From: Nemertoderma westbladi
Lineage: Eukaryota; Xenacoelomorpha; Nemertodermatida; Nemertodermatidae
Assembly: GCA_032718475.1 (NCBI GenBank)
Contig: JAUCBJ010008780.1
Location: 19,270 to 83,269, forward strand
DNA length: 64,000 nt
Reading direction: 5' to 3'
In this document: piece after piece, positions 32,799 to 42,589 of the stretch
Layout: each line of letters begins with the position of its first letter
Numbering within the stretch: the first letter of the stretch is position 1
Notes under the pieces: generated by a model
What the model saw: only the letters and a program-made list of their open reading frames with translations
The model's database searches: none
What the model was told of the DNA's origin: nothing
Program-made: the position numbers and the translations under genes

Positions 32799-34430
32799 TG
32801 ATGTACGGCCGTAATTAGATAGGGCAATAAAATATCCAGTTTATATATTTCATCCGTTTTTTGTATAGTATGTAGTTGGAGTACATAATTTTGTAATAAA
32901 ACCTTAATAAATAACCTTATTAGTGGCAAACTCCTATAAAACCTTAATACGAATTTGCCGTTTATCTATATTAACTGAATTAATTGTGCATTTGTGCTAA
33001 TTTCCATTTATATTTCCCTCTAAATTGGCTTTATATCGAATTGTGCTTAATGTACTTTAATAATCACAAAATTAATGTTATGGCCAGCAACCTATAAGCC
33101 CACCGGGACAGAATCATTACCTTATATGGTAATAATTTGCGATTTAAGGGGGAGAAGGAGCACAATCCGGCTTCCCTTTTGGCCCAGCTGTTCCAGGTTG
33201 GTCCAATGGCTTGTTGTACCAATGAGACGATTATTGCGTCATCCCTATTTCATCATCTATAAATTGGCCGTGTTCCGGTATGTGCTATGCAATATTTCCT
33301 TACCCTTATGTCCTTATTCTTTGCGATATAATGTGTAATTTCTTCTGCCCTTAATGCTGTTATTCTGCTTCTGTGTTTTGCTGATTATGAATTCTTTGCT
33401 TTTCTTTTTTTCAAGTACGTAAATTGTTGATAATGATTACTTCTTAAATACAATCTCGAACTATGATTTCTACATTTAATTCTTGATTTCTATGTAATTG
33501 AAATGCGATAATCCTACGGGATTTCTCTTAGACTGTCAGACTGTTTTGCGAATGCATGCGCCGATACGGTAGCTATTTGTTTTAACAGGGAGGGCTAAAG
33601 TACCGGTAGGTGCGGTGGGCGCACCGGGGGGAAGCGACGAAGGGAAGTGCAGAGGATCCAAAGCGGGGCGACACTGGCGGGGGCCACCGTTGCGGTCGGG
33701 GCTAGTCAGTTGAGGACCGGGGACCAGCCGCTGTTACAGTATTAGGGGGCTGACGATCCAGATTTTCGTCTCTACTTTGTAGTATTAGGGGGCAGAATTT
33801 GGGTTTAGTTAGGATTCCTATGTGTGGCTTTGTGTGACCTGTGGTTCGGTTCTTACACTGACTGTCTGAATGACTAATACTGGCATACTGATGTACTAAT
33901 GTACGGGTATTTAGTGTACTGGCTGATTGGTGATGTTAGCGCTATCTGCTGTACTACTAGCTTATTGCTACGCTATTTGTGTTGTGTTGCTAAAGAGGGC
34001 CTGAATGAATGTGAATGCTTAGATAGGCGCTGTTTCCTTGATTGATTTCCATTTCTTAGTTTATGTTTATTAATTGCTGATTAGGTCAAAATAATACAGT
34101 ATTTAGGCTGTTGCTAGTATAACCCAGTATGTAATAAATTAGAAGTACGTATTCTGGAACATCTAGTAATTTGTACGCAATTTTGTATTTGTGACTGTAA
34201 TTAATTTAGTGATATTAAATAAAATAAGAATTTGTACGCAGCATAGCGGAGAGTAGTTTAAGTGATTGTTTAGAATACTGTAGACTATTCACACTAGGCG
34301 GTTATTTGAAAATAGCGGGGCAACAGGCTGACATCAGTATCCAGTATACAGTAGTAAGTTTGCTGGTCTCCGGTCAGGTCAGGTATTCTAGGTCATTGAT
34401 CAAGAAAACTTGCCACCTCCATGCAGCATA
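32799..34430. other. No gene seen; GC-rich patch at 33590-33800
   Basis: The sequence is AT-rich except for a short purine-rich, GC-rich patch near 33600-33740. An 11-bp string, AGTATTAGGGG, occurs twice (near 33738 and 33781). No coding, RNA or terminal-repeat signal could be supported. Confidence 0.5.
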
Positions 34431-34788
34431 AAGGAGGTGCCACCTGTAGCTGCATAGACCCTCTTACTAGGGCAAATCTGGTCCTGTAACTAGGACCCCC
34501 TTCGTTCTGGGATAAGGACGCCCTTGGTCCTGGATTAAGGACCCATATACTTGGCTGCAGGGGTATATGGCCTGACCAGGCAGATGGTGATCTACCAATG
34601 GCTGGTCAGGAGTAGAGTGTTCTCATGTCCACTCTGAGAGCACTTCACTGCGACCTGCACCTGGCAGCAAGGGTACAGGGCATGACCCAGCAGATGAGCT
34701 GCAACAGCCAATGGTGGGTCATGTGCGCCAGAGTAGATATGGGTGATGGGCCTCATATCTGACTCCATTGCGACACCCACCCTGTGGA
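34431..34788 (+). other. Probable 5' untranslated region of a non-LTR retrotransposon
   Basis: GC-richer than its surroundings and directly upstream of the endonuclease ORF. It has internally repeated phrases such as GACC(A/C)AGCAGATG and CACTCTGAGAGCACTTC, and several short ORFs that are not convincing. The assignment rests on position only. Confidence 0.35.
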
Positions 34789-35460
34789 ATGGCAAACCAG
34801 GGTGTGGTATTTGCCCCGAGAGCTGACTCGGCAAAAAAGCACCCCCCAACCCCCACTATGGATTACATTAGCAATGCGGAGGTCCGGCCACTAGAGGCCA
34901 GTGGAATTACCGGACACAATCGGCCTCACAGGCGTCAGTTAACTCCTGACCGGCTGCCTGTCTCACCCCCTACTGGAGAGAGAGCAGCCAACAATTCTTT
35001 GAGTCCCTTTCCTGATGACCTTTCTGGCCCAAACCCTGGGTCACCAGGAAGGCCAGATTGTGATGGGGAGAGGGATTCTGGAGTTGGAGGCTACTCTCAT
35101 GTTCCACCCCGACCAACAAAGCCATTGGTGAATCTGAGGCAAGTCACAAGACTAGCCTCAGTAAACACCCTAACACTCGGGTCCCCAATGCGACAAGGTG
35201 AGCTGACTGCCTTGGCAGATAAGCTTTCTCTTAGCGCAGTGGGTGTTCAAGAGCACCGAATGCAGACTGGACAGACTGATGAGGTTCTGATTAAGGACAT
35301 GGGGGGTGGTTGGCGACTCGCCCTCGCGTCAGCAGATGATAGTGGCAATGGTGGAATTGGTCTATTGATGAATCCAACTGCACATGCAGCATTGGACAAA
35401 ATAGACCAAATCTCTAACCGCATCAGTAGTAAGATGAACCCCTTTTCGGCGACAGTTTAG
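34789..35460 (+). pseudogene. Non-LTR retrotransposon ORF, N-terminal part of AP-like endonuclease
   Basis: From the ATG the frame runs 223 codons. The first half is Pro/Ser-rich and low in motifs. The second half looks like the start of an endonuclease/exonuclease/phosphatase domain: LASVNTLTLGSPMRQGELTA, then LSAVGVQEHRM with the conserved Gln-Glu pair, then GGWRLALASADDSGNGGIGL. The domain stops abruptly at ISSKMNPFSATV where the foldback element begins (35447), so the catalytic His/Asp region and the RT are missing. A separate RT tail of a non-LTR element lies on the opposite strand at 47883-48284; I cannot tell whether they were once one copy. Confidence 0.6.
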
Positions 35461-36070
35461 TCCCACTTCGCACCTTGGGTGTTAAGTAGGTCATTAATTA
35501 ATTAACCAATTAATTAATTGGTCGATTAAACAATTAATTAATTGTTTAATCAATCGATTTGTATCAAATAATGTTGCCAAAGGCAATTTAATTTGATACA
35601 AATCAATCAGATAGGGACGCGCGATGAATAAATTGTACTACAGCAAACGAAATATACAATACATAGGCACTGTCATACAATATACAATACATTTGTATTA
35701 TTTTTGCCATACAGTAGGTAAAGATAGAATTAAATATAAAGACACGAGCGGGGCCCAAAACATAAATTACCCACTCACGATAATAAAGTGGCCCAGTTTG
35801 GCCCCTGAGTCATCCCTCAATAATCTGTGGCTGTTGGGCTCTTATTAACCGTAGCATGACTAACCCAAACATCAATGCGTGAATGGGGCCTGCCTACAGA
35901 GCTTTAAATTATTCAAACCTACAGCTTCGTTATTACATCAATTCATCCAAGAAATTAGAATAAACATCTGCTCTTGCAATAGTTTGCATTCTTTCATATT
36001 GTATTGCGAAGCAGTTTACGCATGCATTAGCTCAACAACAAAGGCCATACCCAAACGCCATGTGTCAAGT

Positions 36071-36140
36071 CCATGTGAGGGTTGAACCCACGACCTATTG
36101 GAGATGTGAATTCAAAGCAACCACTACACCAAGGTGGAAC
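36071..36140 (-). repeat. tRNA-like segment (SINE head) in the left arm
   Basis: On the minus strand, GTTCCACCTTGGTGTAGTGG contains an A-box-like TGGTGTAGTGG and is followed 40 bases later by a B-box-like GGGTTCAACCC. The acceptor stem does not pair and the anticodon arm is not convincing, so this is a tRNA-derived promoter remnant and not a tRNA gene. Counterparts are at 38542-38611 (other arm) and 47724-47799. Confidence 0.6.
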
Positions 36141-36205
36141 AGTAACGTTTGAATTTGTTCGTTAACGTTCGAATTTGTAAGACTCTGATTTAAGACCTGA
36201 GGCAC

Positions 36206-36442
36206 TCCCCACAACCACAGCCACATCCACAACCACAGCCACAGCCACAGCCACAGCCACAGCCACAGCCACAGCCACAGCCACAGCCACAGCCACAACC
36301 ACAGCCACAGCCACAACCACAACCACAGCCACAACCACAGCCACAGCCACAGCCACAGCCACAACCACAACCACAACCACAGCCACAACCACAGCCACAG
36401 CCTCAACCACAGCCACAACCACTGCCACAACCACAGCCTCAC
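36206..36442. repeat. Hexamer array (CCACAG / CCACAA)n in the left arm
   Basis: About 235 bp of CCACAGCCACAACC-type repeat, the complement of the larger TGTGGC array at 37857-38474 in the other arm. Long frames through it (poly Trp-Leu or Ala-Val) are artefacts of a 6-bp period. Confidence 0.9.
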
Positions 36443-36542
36443 CTTCACCCACTTTATTGTTAAATACGCCTGAGAAAAATTCAAGAAACATCTGGTTTAC
36501 AATAGATTATTCTTTTTTCACAACTCCATTCTAGCCTCCCTC

Positions 36543-36550
36543 TATAAAAG
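36543..36550 (+). promoter_or_regulatory. TATA-box candidate at the inner end of the left arm
   Basis: TATAAAAG in the context CCTCTATAAAAGCCCCC, the mirror copy of the motif at 37748-37755. Pointing inward, it would direct transcription antisense to the zinc-finger gene. Confidence 0.4.
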
Positions 36551-36849
36551 CCCCCATTCACCGCAACTGGTCATGTAAATGTTTACTGTTACTGTTTACT
36601 GTCTAAATGTTAAATGTAACTGTTTAACTGTTTTGATGTTCTTTGTTTAACCCCTATATTATTTATCCAAAGTTGAAAAAGAAAAATGAAATATAGTCGA
36701 CTATTTTCTTATTTTTAATATAGCAACATTGAAATATATATTTATAACATAACACATATACATATACATATAGCAGAGTAACATTTAAGATATAACACAT
36801 TGTAACACATAAGATATAACACATTGTAACATTTCATTCAATTGTCTAA

Positions 36850-37608
36850 TTATCTTCTGCACTGTCTCGCATTAACTGTACGACTGTTACTGTTCATAAT
36901 CCTAGGTAGATATACAACAGTTGCTGGAGATATAACTTTTCCATTCCCTACTCTGATTTTCTGTCCATTTTCATTGTCATTCTCCTCTGATGCTTCCTCA
37001 CTGTCATCGCTTCCCTCCTTTGATTCTTCCTCACTGTCATCGCTACTCTCCTCCGATTCATCCTCATCACTCTCATTTCCTTCATTATCACTCTCCTTAT
37101 GCGAATGTTTCTGCATTTCATTCAATTGTCTAATTATTTTCTGCAATTTATTTTTATTTCCTAATACATGTCTTAATATCTCCTCATTATCTGAGTCATT
37201 ATCCTCACCACTTTCATGTTCCTCGACTTCTTTCTCGCTCTCATTTTCTTCACCACCACTCTCATTTTCTTCTTTCTCTATCTCACTCTCCGTTTCATCA
37301 TTCTCACTTTCCTCTGATTTATTCTCTTCCTCACTCTCATCGTCCTTTTCACTATGTGGCTGTTTCTGTATATTCTTCAAAATATTCATGATTTTCTCGA
37401 ATTTATGTTTCATCATTTGTTTAATCTCTAGAAAATCACTCTCAACTCTCTTTTTGTTTTCTTCTTCACTAAAAATATCATCATTATTTTTTAATTTCTT
37501 TGGTAATGGTTCCATTACACCTTCCTTTCTATGTATACTCATATGACGGGATATACTGTCTCGTCTCATTTCTTTATTACAAACCAAACATCTTTCATAG
37601 CTAGGCAT
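36850..37608 (-). CDS. Acidic zinc-finger protein carried by the foldback element (252 aa)
   Basis: An ATG-to-stop frame of 252 codons that fills the unique centre of the element. Residues 7-26 form a C-x2-C-x11-H-x3-H finger (CLVCNKEMRRDSISRHMSIH). The rest is extremely Glu/Asp/Ser/Asn-rich, with two related helical segments (FLEIKQMMKHKFEKIMNILK and NKNKLQKIIRQLNEMQKHSH), each followed by an acidic tract. This suggests an internal duplication. It may bind DNA, for instance the element's own ends; that is inference. The finger closely resembles the one opening the Gag at 12790. A TATA box lies 140 bp upstream. No transposase catalytic motif is present. Confidence 0.6.
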   Translation of the reverse strand: MPSYERCLVCNKEMRRDSISRHMSIHRKEGVMEPLPKKLKNNDDIFSEEENKKRVESDFLEIKQMMKHKFEKIMNILKNIQKQPHSEKDDESEEENKSEESENDETESEIEKEENESGGEENESEKEVEEHESGEDNDSDNEEILRHVLGNKNKLQKIIRQLNEMQKHSHKESDNEGNESDEDESEESSDDSEEESKEGSDDSEEASEENDNENGQKIRVGNGKVISPATVVYLPRIMNSNSRTVNARQCRR

Positions 37609-37747
37609 TATATAGCAATGTCAATTGATATTATGAATTTTCGCTGAATGATTTTACAAAATTTTAAATAAATAAAACTTTTATGAAAATAAATAAAACT
37701 TTTAAAAATAAAAATTAGAGAATGAATGAGAATGCGGTGAATGGGGG

Positions 37748-37755
37748 CTTTTATA
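37748..37755 (-). promoter_or_regulatory. TATA-box candidate for the acidic zinc-finger gene
   Basis: On the minus strand TATAAAAG in CCTCTATAAAAGCCCCC stands about 140 bp before the ATG at 37608, a plausible promoter distance. It sits in the inner end of the right arm and is duplicated in the left arm. Confidence 0.5.
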
Positions 37756-37856
37756 GAGGGAGGCTAGAATGGAGTTGTGAAAAAAGAATAATCTATTGTA
37801 AACCAGATGTTTCTTGAATTTTTCTCAGGCGTATTTAACAATAAAGTGGGTGAAGG

Positions 37857-38474
37857 TGAGGCTGTGGTTGTGGCTGTGGTTGTGGCTGTGGCTGTGGCTG
37901 TGGCTGTGGTTGTGGCTGTGGCTGTGGTTGTGGCTGTGGCTGTGGCTGTGGCTGTGGTTGTGGCTGTGGCTGTGGTTGTGGCTGTGGCTGTGGCTGTGGT
38001 TGTGGCTGTGGCTGTGGCTGTGGCTGTGGCTGTGGTTGTGGCTGTGGCTGTGGTTGTGGCTGTGGTTGTGGCTGTGGTTGTGGCTGTGGTTGTGGCTGTG
38101 GTTGTGGCTGTGGCTGTGGTTGTGGCTGTGGTTGTGGCTGTGGTTGTGGCTGTGGCTGTGGTTGTGGTTGTGGCTGTGGCTGTGGTTGTGGCTGTGGCTG
38201 TGGCTGTGGCTGTGGCTGTGGTTGTGGCTGTGGCTGTGGCTGTGGCTGTGGTTGTGGCTGTGGCTGTGGCTGTGGCTGTGGTTGTGGCTGTGGCTGTGGC
38301 TGTGGCTGTGGCTGTGGCTGTGGTTGTGGCTGTGGTTGTGGCTGTGGCTGTGGTTGTGGCTGTGGCTGTGGTTGTGGCTGTGGCTGTGGTTGTGGCTGTG
38401 GCTGTGGTTGTGGCTGTGGCTGTGGCTGTGGTTGTGGCTGTGGTTGTGGCTGTGGCTGTGGCTGTGGTTGTGGG
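37857..38474. repeat. Hexamer array (TGTGGC / TGTGGT)n in the right arm, about 618 bp
   Basis: Over 100 units of GTGGCT or GTGGTT. The matching array in the left arm is less than half as long, so the two arms have expanded or contracted independently. Frames of 237-257 codons through it encode only Ala/Val or Trp/Leu repeats and are not genes. Confidence 0.9.
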
Positions 38475-38541
38475 GAGTGCCTCAGGTCTTAAATCAGAGT
38501 CTTACAAATTCGAACGTTAACGAACAAATTCAAACGTTACT

Positions 38542-38611
38542 GTTCCACCTTGGTGTAGTGGTTGCTTTGAATTCACATCTCCAATAGGTCGTGGGTTCAA
38601 CCCTCACATGG
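38542..38611 (+). repeat. tRNA-like segment (SINE head) in the right arm
   Basis: Mirror copy of 36071-36140: A-box-like TGGTGTAGTGG, B-box-like GGGTTCAACCC. Not foldable as a functional tRNA. Confidence 0.6.
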
Positions 38612-39072
38612 ACTTGACACATGGTGTTTTGGGTAGGGCTTTGTTGTTGAGCTAATGCATGCGTGGACTGCTTCATAAAGTACAATATGAAAGAATGCAA
38701 ACTATTGCAAGAGCAGATGTTTATTCTAATTTCTTGGATGAATTGATGTAATAACGAAGCTATAGGTTTGAATAATTTAAACTCTATGGCAGGTCCCATT
38801 CACGCAGGCCCCATTCACGCATTGATGTTTGGGTTAGTCATGCTACAGTTAATAAGAGCCCGAACAGCCACAGATTATTGAGGGATGACTCGGGGCCAAA
38901 CTGGGGCCACTTTATTTTCGTGAAAGGGTATATTTATGTTTTGGGCCTCGATTGCGTCTTTATATTTCATTGTAGAGTATAACTCAACAAGGGGTTCCAT
39001 GGGATGCTTAATCCTTCACGCATGCCATACCAAAAACTATGGTTCTGTTTGAAATGTTAAGGTGGACCTTTC

Positions 39073-39080
39073 TATATAAA
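39073..39080 (+). promoter_or_regulatory. TATA-box candidate of the GTSF1-like gene
   Basis: TATATAAA in TTTCTATATAAATAAAACC, 109 bp before the start of the ATG. It suggests the captured gene has its own promoter. Confidence 0.5.
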
Positions 39081-39188
39081 TAAAACCATGTAAAGTTAGA
39101 TCATTATCTCTAAAAATATTAAGTGAGGTTTTTAAAAGTTTTTTAAAAAGTATATCTCAATAAATTTTGTTTTTTGTCTTTTGTTACT

Positions 39189-39491
39189 ATGGAATATTTC
39201 ATATGTCCTTATGATGCCACACACAGAATTCATTCAGAAAAATATGTTACGCATTTAAGAAAATGTCGTAAGAACTTTTCGAATCAAAAAATGGTTCAGT
39301 GTCCTTTTCAACCCGCACACAGCTTTAGAGAAGCTGAAAAGGATCACCATTTGCGGTTTTGCGAATATAGGTCCAGGAACTCAATTTTTCATATATTAAA
39401 AGAACAGAAAAAAGAAGAGAAAAAAGAAGAGAAAGAAGAGAAGAAGGGAGAATGTTCAATGGCGTGGGGAGAAGAGGTGTGGGATTATTGA
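39189..39491 (+). CDS. GTSF1-like protein with two CHHC zinc fingers (100 aa), transposon cargo
   Basis: From the ATG the frame encodes 100 residues. Finger 1 (residues 6-26) is C-x5-H-x9-H-x3-C (CPYDATH..HLRKC) and finger 2 (about 37-57) has the same spacing (CPFQPAH..HHLRFC). The intervening KCRKN and the AE..HH signature match the GTSF1/U11-48K-type CHHC family, and the tandem arrangement matches GTSF1. The tail is Lys/Glu-rich and ends with two tryptophans (MAWGEEVWDY). GTSF1 proteins bind PIWI through C-terminal Trp residues and stimulate piRNA-guided slicing, so both functional parts appear present. It is shorter than typical animal GTSF1 (about 160 aa). The gene has no visible intron and lies inside the right arm of the foldback element, flanked by duplicated arm sequence. 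Function in the element is inference. Confidence 0.8.
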   Translation: MEYFICPYDATHRIHSEKYVTHLRKCRKNFSNQKMVQCPFQPAHSFREAEKDHHLRFCEYRSRNSIFHILKEQKKEEKKEEKEEKKGECSMAWGEEVWDY

Positions 39492-40012
39492 TCACATGGT
39501 GTTTGGGTAGGGGTTTGTCTTTGAGTTAATATGCGCGTGGACTGCTTCATAAAGTATAACGCAAAAGAATACAAACTATTGCAAGAGTAGATGATTATTC
39601 TAATTTCTTGGATGAATTGATGTAATAACGAAGCTATGGATTCAAAGGGATTAGTCAAACTGGGGCCACTTTATTTTCGTGTGAGGGTATATTTATGTTT
39701 TGGGTCCCGATTCGTGTCTTTTTATTTAATTCTACCTTTACCTATTGTATGGCAAAAATAATACAAATGTATGTATATTGTATTGCACAGTCCTATTGTA
39801 TTGTATATTTCGTCTGTTGTAGTACAATTTATTCATCGCGCGTCCCTATCTGATTGATTTGTATCAAATTAAATTGCCTTTGGCAACATTATTTGATACA
39901 AATCGATTGATTAAACAATTAATTAATTGTTTAATCGACCAATTAATTAATTGATTAATTAATTAATGACCTACTTAACACCCAAGGTGCGAAGTAGGTC
40001 CAACTGTCGCCG

Positions 40013-40469
40013 AGAGTGGCATACTATTACTACTGCGCTTATTTCTGTCTTATAACCTGTAAATATACTCATTCGTTTATTGTTTTGGTTAGATTCACCC
40101 CTTCTATAACCTGTGTTTTTGGTGAAAACCTGGTATTCTTCACATGGGGGTAACTGCAAAGTGAAATATAACGGCAGAAAGACTGGTATTCTTCACATGG
40201 TCCTTTAATTAACTCATATTTGGGTTTAAAAAGATTGTAATTACGGATTGGATTATACAAACAAATACGTACAAACAAATACAAATACTAATATTGAAAT
40301 AACTCATATATATTTAATTTAATTTGTTTAATTACTGTAAACAGCAATAACTGCCATATAGATAATATACCAGCACCAATAATTATATTTTTTATTAATT
40401 ATATTTAATTATATGTGGATATGTACAAGTATAACGCCCCGAATTCAATAATTATCCGCCAAACCCACC
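40013..40469. other. AT-rich stretch containing an inverted-repeat partner of 47598-47716
   Basis: From about 40046 to 40166 the sequence (CATTCGTTTATTGTTTTGG, then TGGTATTCTTCACATGGGGG, then AACTGCAAAG) is the reverse complement, with substitutions, of 47598-47716. The phrase CTGGTATTCTTCACATGG recurs at 40183. The rest is AT-rich without a gene. Confidence 0.55.
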
Positions 40470-41828
40470 CTATGGATCCCCGCCCCATCTCCGAACCCTA
40501 ACCCTCGCAAAGACCGCCATCCACCACGGAGGCAGAGGGAGCTGGACTGGAGGAGCGCAAACTGCAGCCACCGGCAAACACCCCTGAGGACACATGCGAG
40601 GCCCCTTAATTATTTTGCACTTAGGAGTTCGTATTATTCCCACGTGTGGTGCCTTCCCGGCACGCCAAAATCTCCCCCTCTGAGTCATAGTTCGCTCCTC
40701 CCATCTTGGCATCGTCTACCCAAACACTACCCATGGTGCCATTCCTGGCTGCTCGCCCAACCTGATGATGCTCCCCGCGAAATCCATCGCCGGCTCCTCG
40801 TGCACCCAGGTCCGCTTGCCGGGTTTATCCCCAAAGGCCCTTGCCCCGCTGGCCGTCACCACTCTCCCGCCCACCCAGTCCGTATCTGAGTGGCCGATCC
40901 TCTCGATGGGCGGCATCTCCCCGAACTCGTCGCCATCTTCCTCCGTTGCTGGGAGTGGATCCAGGCCCAGTATCCCGGTAGATCCACCGTGCTCCTTTCC
41001 GCCTTGGCCTCCGCCCGTTACTCTCCACCCTTCCTGTTCCCTTGGTCTCTTCCTCACAAAATCACCCTCAGAGCCCGCTGGCATGGGCATCGCTTGCAAT
41101 CCCGATGTCGACTGTTTCGTTGATTCTTCCATCCATCCTAGCTCCTCCCCCAGAAACTCGCCCGAGCTGCCTGATCCCCACCTCAGCTTGTCCAAGTTCT
41201 GGGCCTCAAATTCGCAATCCTCTCCCTTATCCTCCGCCTCTCTCTCATCTGCCTCCCTCCTTTCTTGCCTGGCGACTTCTTCCAGTCGCTTCTCCTCAAG
41301 TCTATTCGCTTCTAGCTTCTCCCATCTCTTGTATGGTGTATCCACCTCCATGTCTACTAGGTGCCGGCTGTTGTACTACACCGACTCGCCCTTCAGCCCC
41401 GGGTGTTCTACCAGACCTTCGAAGGCCACCTTAAAGGCTCTTCTGTAGTTTAGAGGTGTTCCTGATAGCAGAAACGCCGTCGGCTCTCTTCCAATAACCA
41501 CAGCCATGAATAGGCTTAGTAAACCTATCATTACCCAATCATCCTGTAGGATATATCTCTTCTGATATATCTTTAATGCTCCTCTTCGGAACTGATACAC
41601 CTCCTGTTTCCCTGGCCTCGCTCCCCATTTCAGCGAGTTCGCCAGCTCCGCTCTGTACTCCTCCCGGAACTTACCCCAGTCCATCGGCTTGTGGCAGACA
41701 AGTCCCATGAGCTGGCCCATCGCCACTGCTTCCCATTGCCCACTCCATGCTCCTCCCGGAACTTGCCCCAGTCCATCGGCTTGTGGCAGACAAGACCCAT
41801 GAGCTGGCCCATCCCCACTGCTCCACAA
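40470..41828 (-). pseudogene. Unrecognised long frame with two in-frame stops
   Basis: One minus-strand frame is open from 41828 to 40470 except for stops at 41376-41378 and 40713-40715. The predicted protein has MDWGKFREEYRAELANSLKW (duplicated upstream in a tandem repeat), a hydrophobic segment (WVMIGLLSLFMAVVIG), a charged helix (KLEANRLEEKRLEEVARQ) and a Gly/Asp-rich tail. The composition is GC-rich compared with flanking DNA and similar to the gag cluster to the right. It may be part of that element's unusual Gag or an extra ORF. I do not recognise it. Confidence 0.35.
41665..41822. repeat. About 85-bp direct tandem duplication
   Basis: The phrase CCAGTCCATCGGCTTGTGGC followed by AGACAAG(T/A)CCCATGAGCTGG occurs at about 41680 and again at about 41770, with intervening CTCCTCCCGGAACTTACCC shared. 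The second copy is nearly identical, so the event is recent. Confidence 0.75.
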
Positions 41829-42589
41829 TGTCCTGTGTTCTGTACTACCCCCAAAGTTATTTAGTTTATTTTATTTTATTTTACCTATGTTACCCCTGTC
41901 TGTGCTATTATCCTATCTACCTTTCTACTTCCTTCTTACTATGTACCCTACTACTACTATGGTATGCCTACATACCCTTTACTTTCTTACTACATGGCGC
42001 TCTCGGTGCCCAAAACTTCTAACTTCTATGGTACTATGTACCCTAATACTGCTACTACATACATAATGCTACTACCTAATACCAACATACCACACCATTC
42101 ACTCTCTCACTACGTGGCGCTTTCGGTGCCCACAACCCCTCTGCTACTACCTCTATGGTATACCTACATACCATACCCTCTACTCTCTTACTACGTGGCG
42201 CTTTCGGTGCCCACAATCCCTAACTCTCTCGGTACTATGTACCCTACTACTACTCTCGTGGTATGTCTATGTACCACACTCCCTAATCTCTAACTTAACT
42301 CTCCTCTTACTCTCACTAATTTCTAACTCTTCTCTTACTCTTACTAACTTCTACTAACTTTCTAACTTCTTACTCTTACGGTACTATGTACCTCGCTACT
42401 CTCGTGGTATGTCAATATACCACACTCCCTAACTTCTAACTACTTACCGAGTGCTACGTATTATCTACTACTATTATGTTCTACTTTCTCACTACTTATT
42501 TTATTATTATTTATTTTATATTTTTATATTTGTGTGGGAAGGGCGTCTCGCCCTCATTTCCACCCACCTCAGTCCAACATATTGGACGA
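41829..42589. other. Non-coding stretch with imperfect repeats
   Basis: Pyrimidine-rich sequence with recurrent phrases: CTACGTGGCGCTTTCGGTGC at about 41990, 42112 and 42193, and GGTACTATGTACC at about 42027, 42228 and 42380. No gene recognised. Complementary reading gives no meaningful frame. Confidence 0.5.

Larger units (their letters stand above)
38613..39740. repeat. Direct duplication of arm sequence bracketing the GTSF1-like gene
   Basis: The segment beginning CATGGTGTTTTGGGTAGGG at about 38620 and running through GGACTGCTTCATAAAGTA to GGGGCCACTTTATTTTCGTG at about 38925 is repeated, with divergence and a deletion, at about 39494-39680. Between the two copies lies the GTSF1-like gene (about 38980-39491). 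The left arm has only one copy and no gene, so the cargo entered the right arm together with a duplication. Confidence 0.65.
35447..40012. mobile_element. Foldback-like element with about 1-kb inverted arms carrying two protein genes
   Basis: The left end CGGCGACAGTT and right end AACTGTCGCCG are inverted copies, followed inward on both sides by CACTTCGCACC, a TTAATTAA-rich palindrome, GATTTGTATCAAAT segments and GGGACGCGCGATGAATAAA. Arms correspond from 35447 to about 36566 on the left and from about 37731 to 40012 on the right. The right arm is longer because of a bigger hexamer array and an extra segment holding a GTSF1-like gene. Between the arms lies an acidic zinc-finger gene. No transposase motif was seen, and no clear target duplication flanks the ends. 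Arms with internal tandem repeats are typical of foldback elements; the superfamily is not determinable here. Confidence 0.7.

Noticed and set aside
37807-38587. Long frames of 237-257 codons through the TGTGGC array, and the matching frames at 36095-36491
   Set aside because: They encode only Ala/Val or Trp/Leu repeats imposed by a 6-bp unit, with no unique domain; they are by-products of the hexamer array.
35447-40012. Polinton/Maverick-type giant element
   Set aside because: Long inverted repeats suggested it, but there is no polymerase B, integrase, ATPase or capsid-like gene, and the unit is only 4.6 kb.
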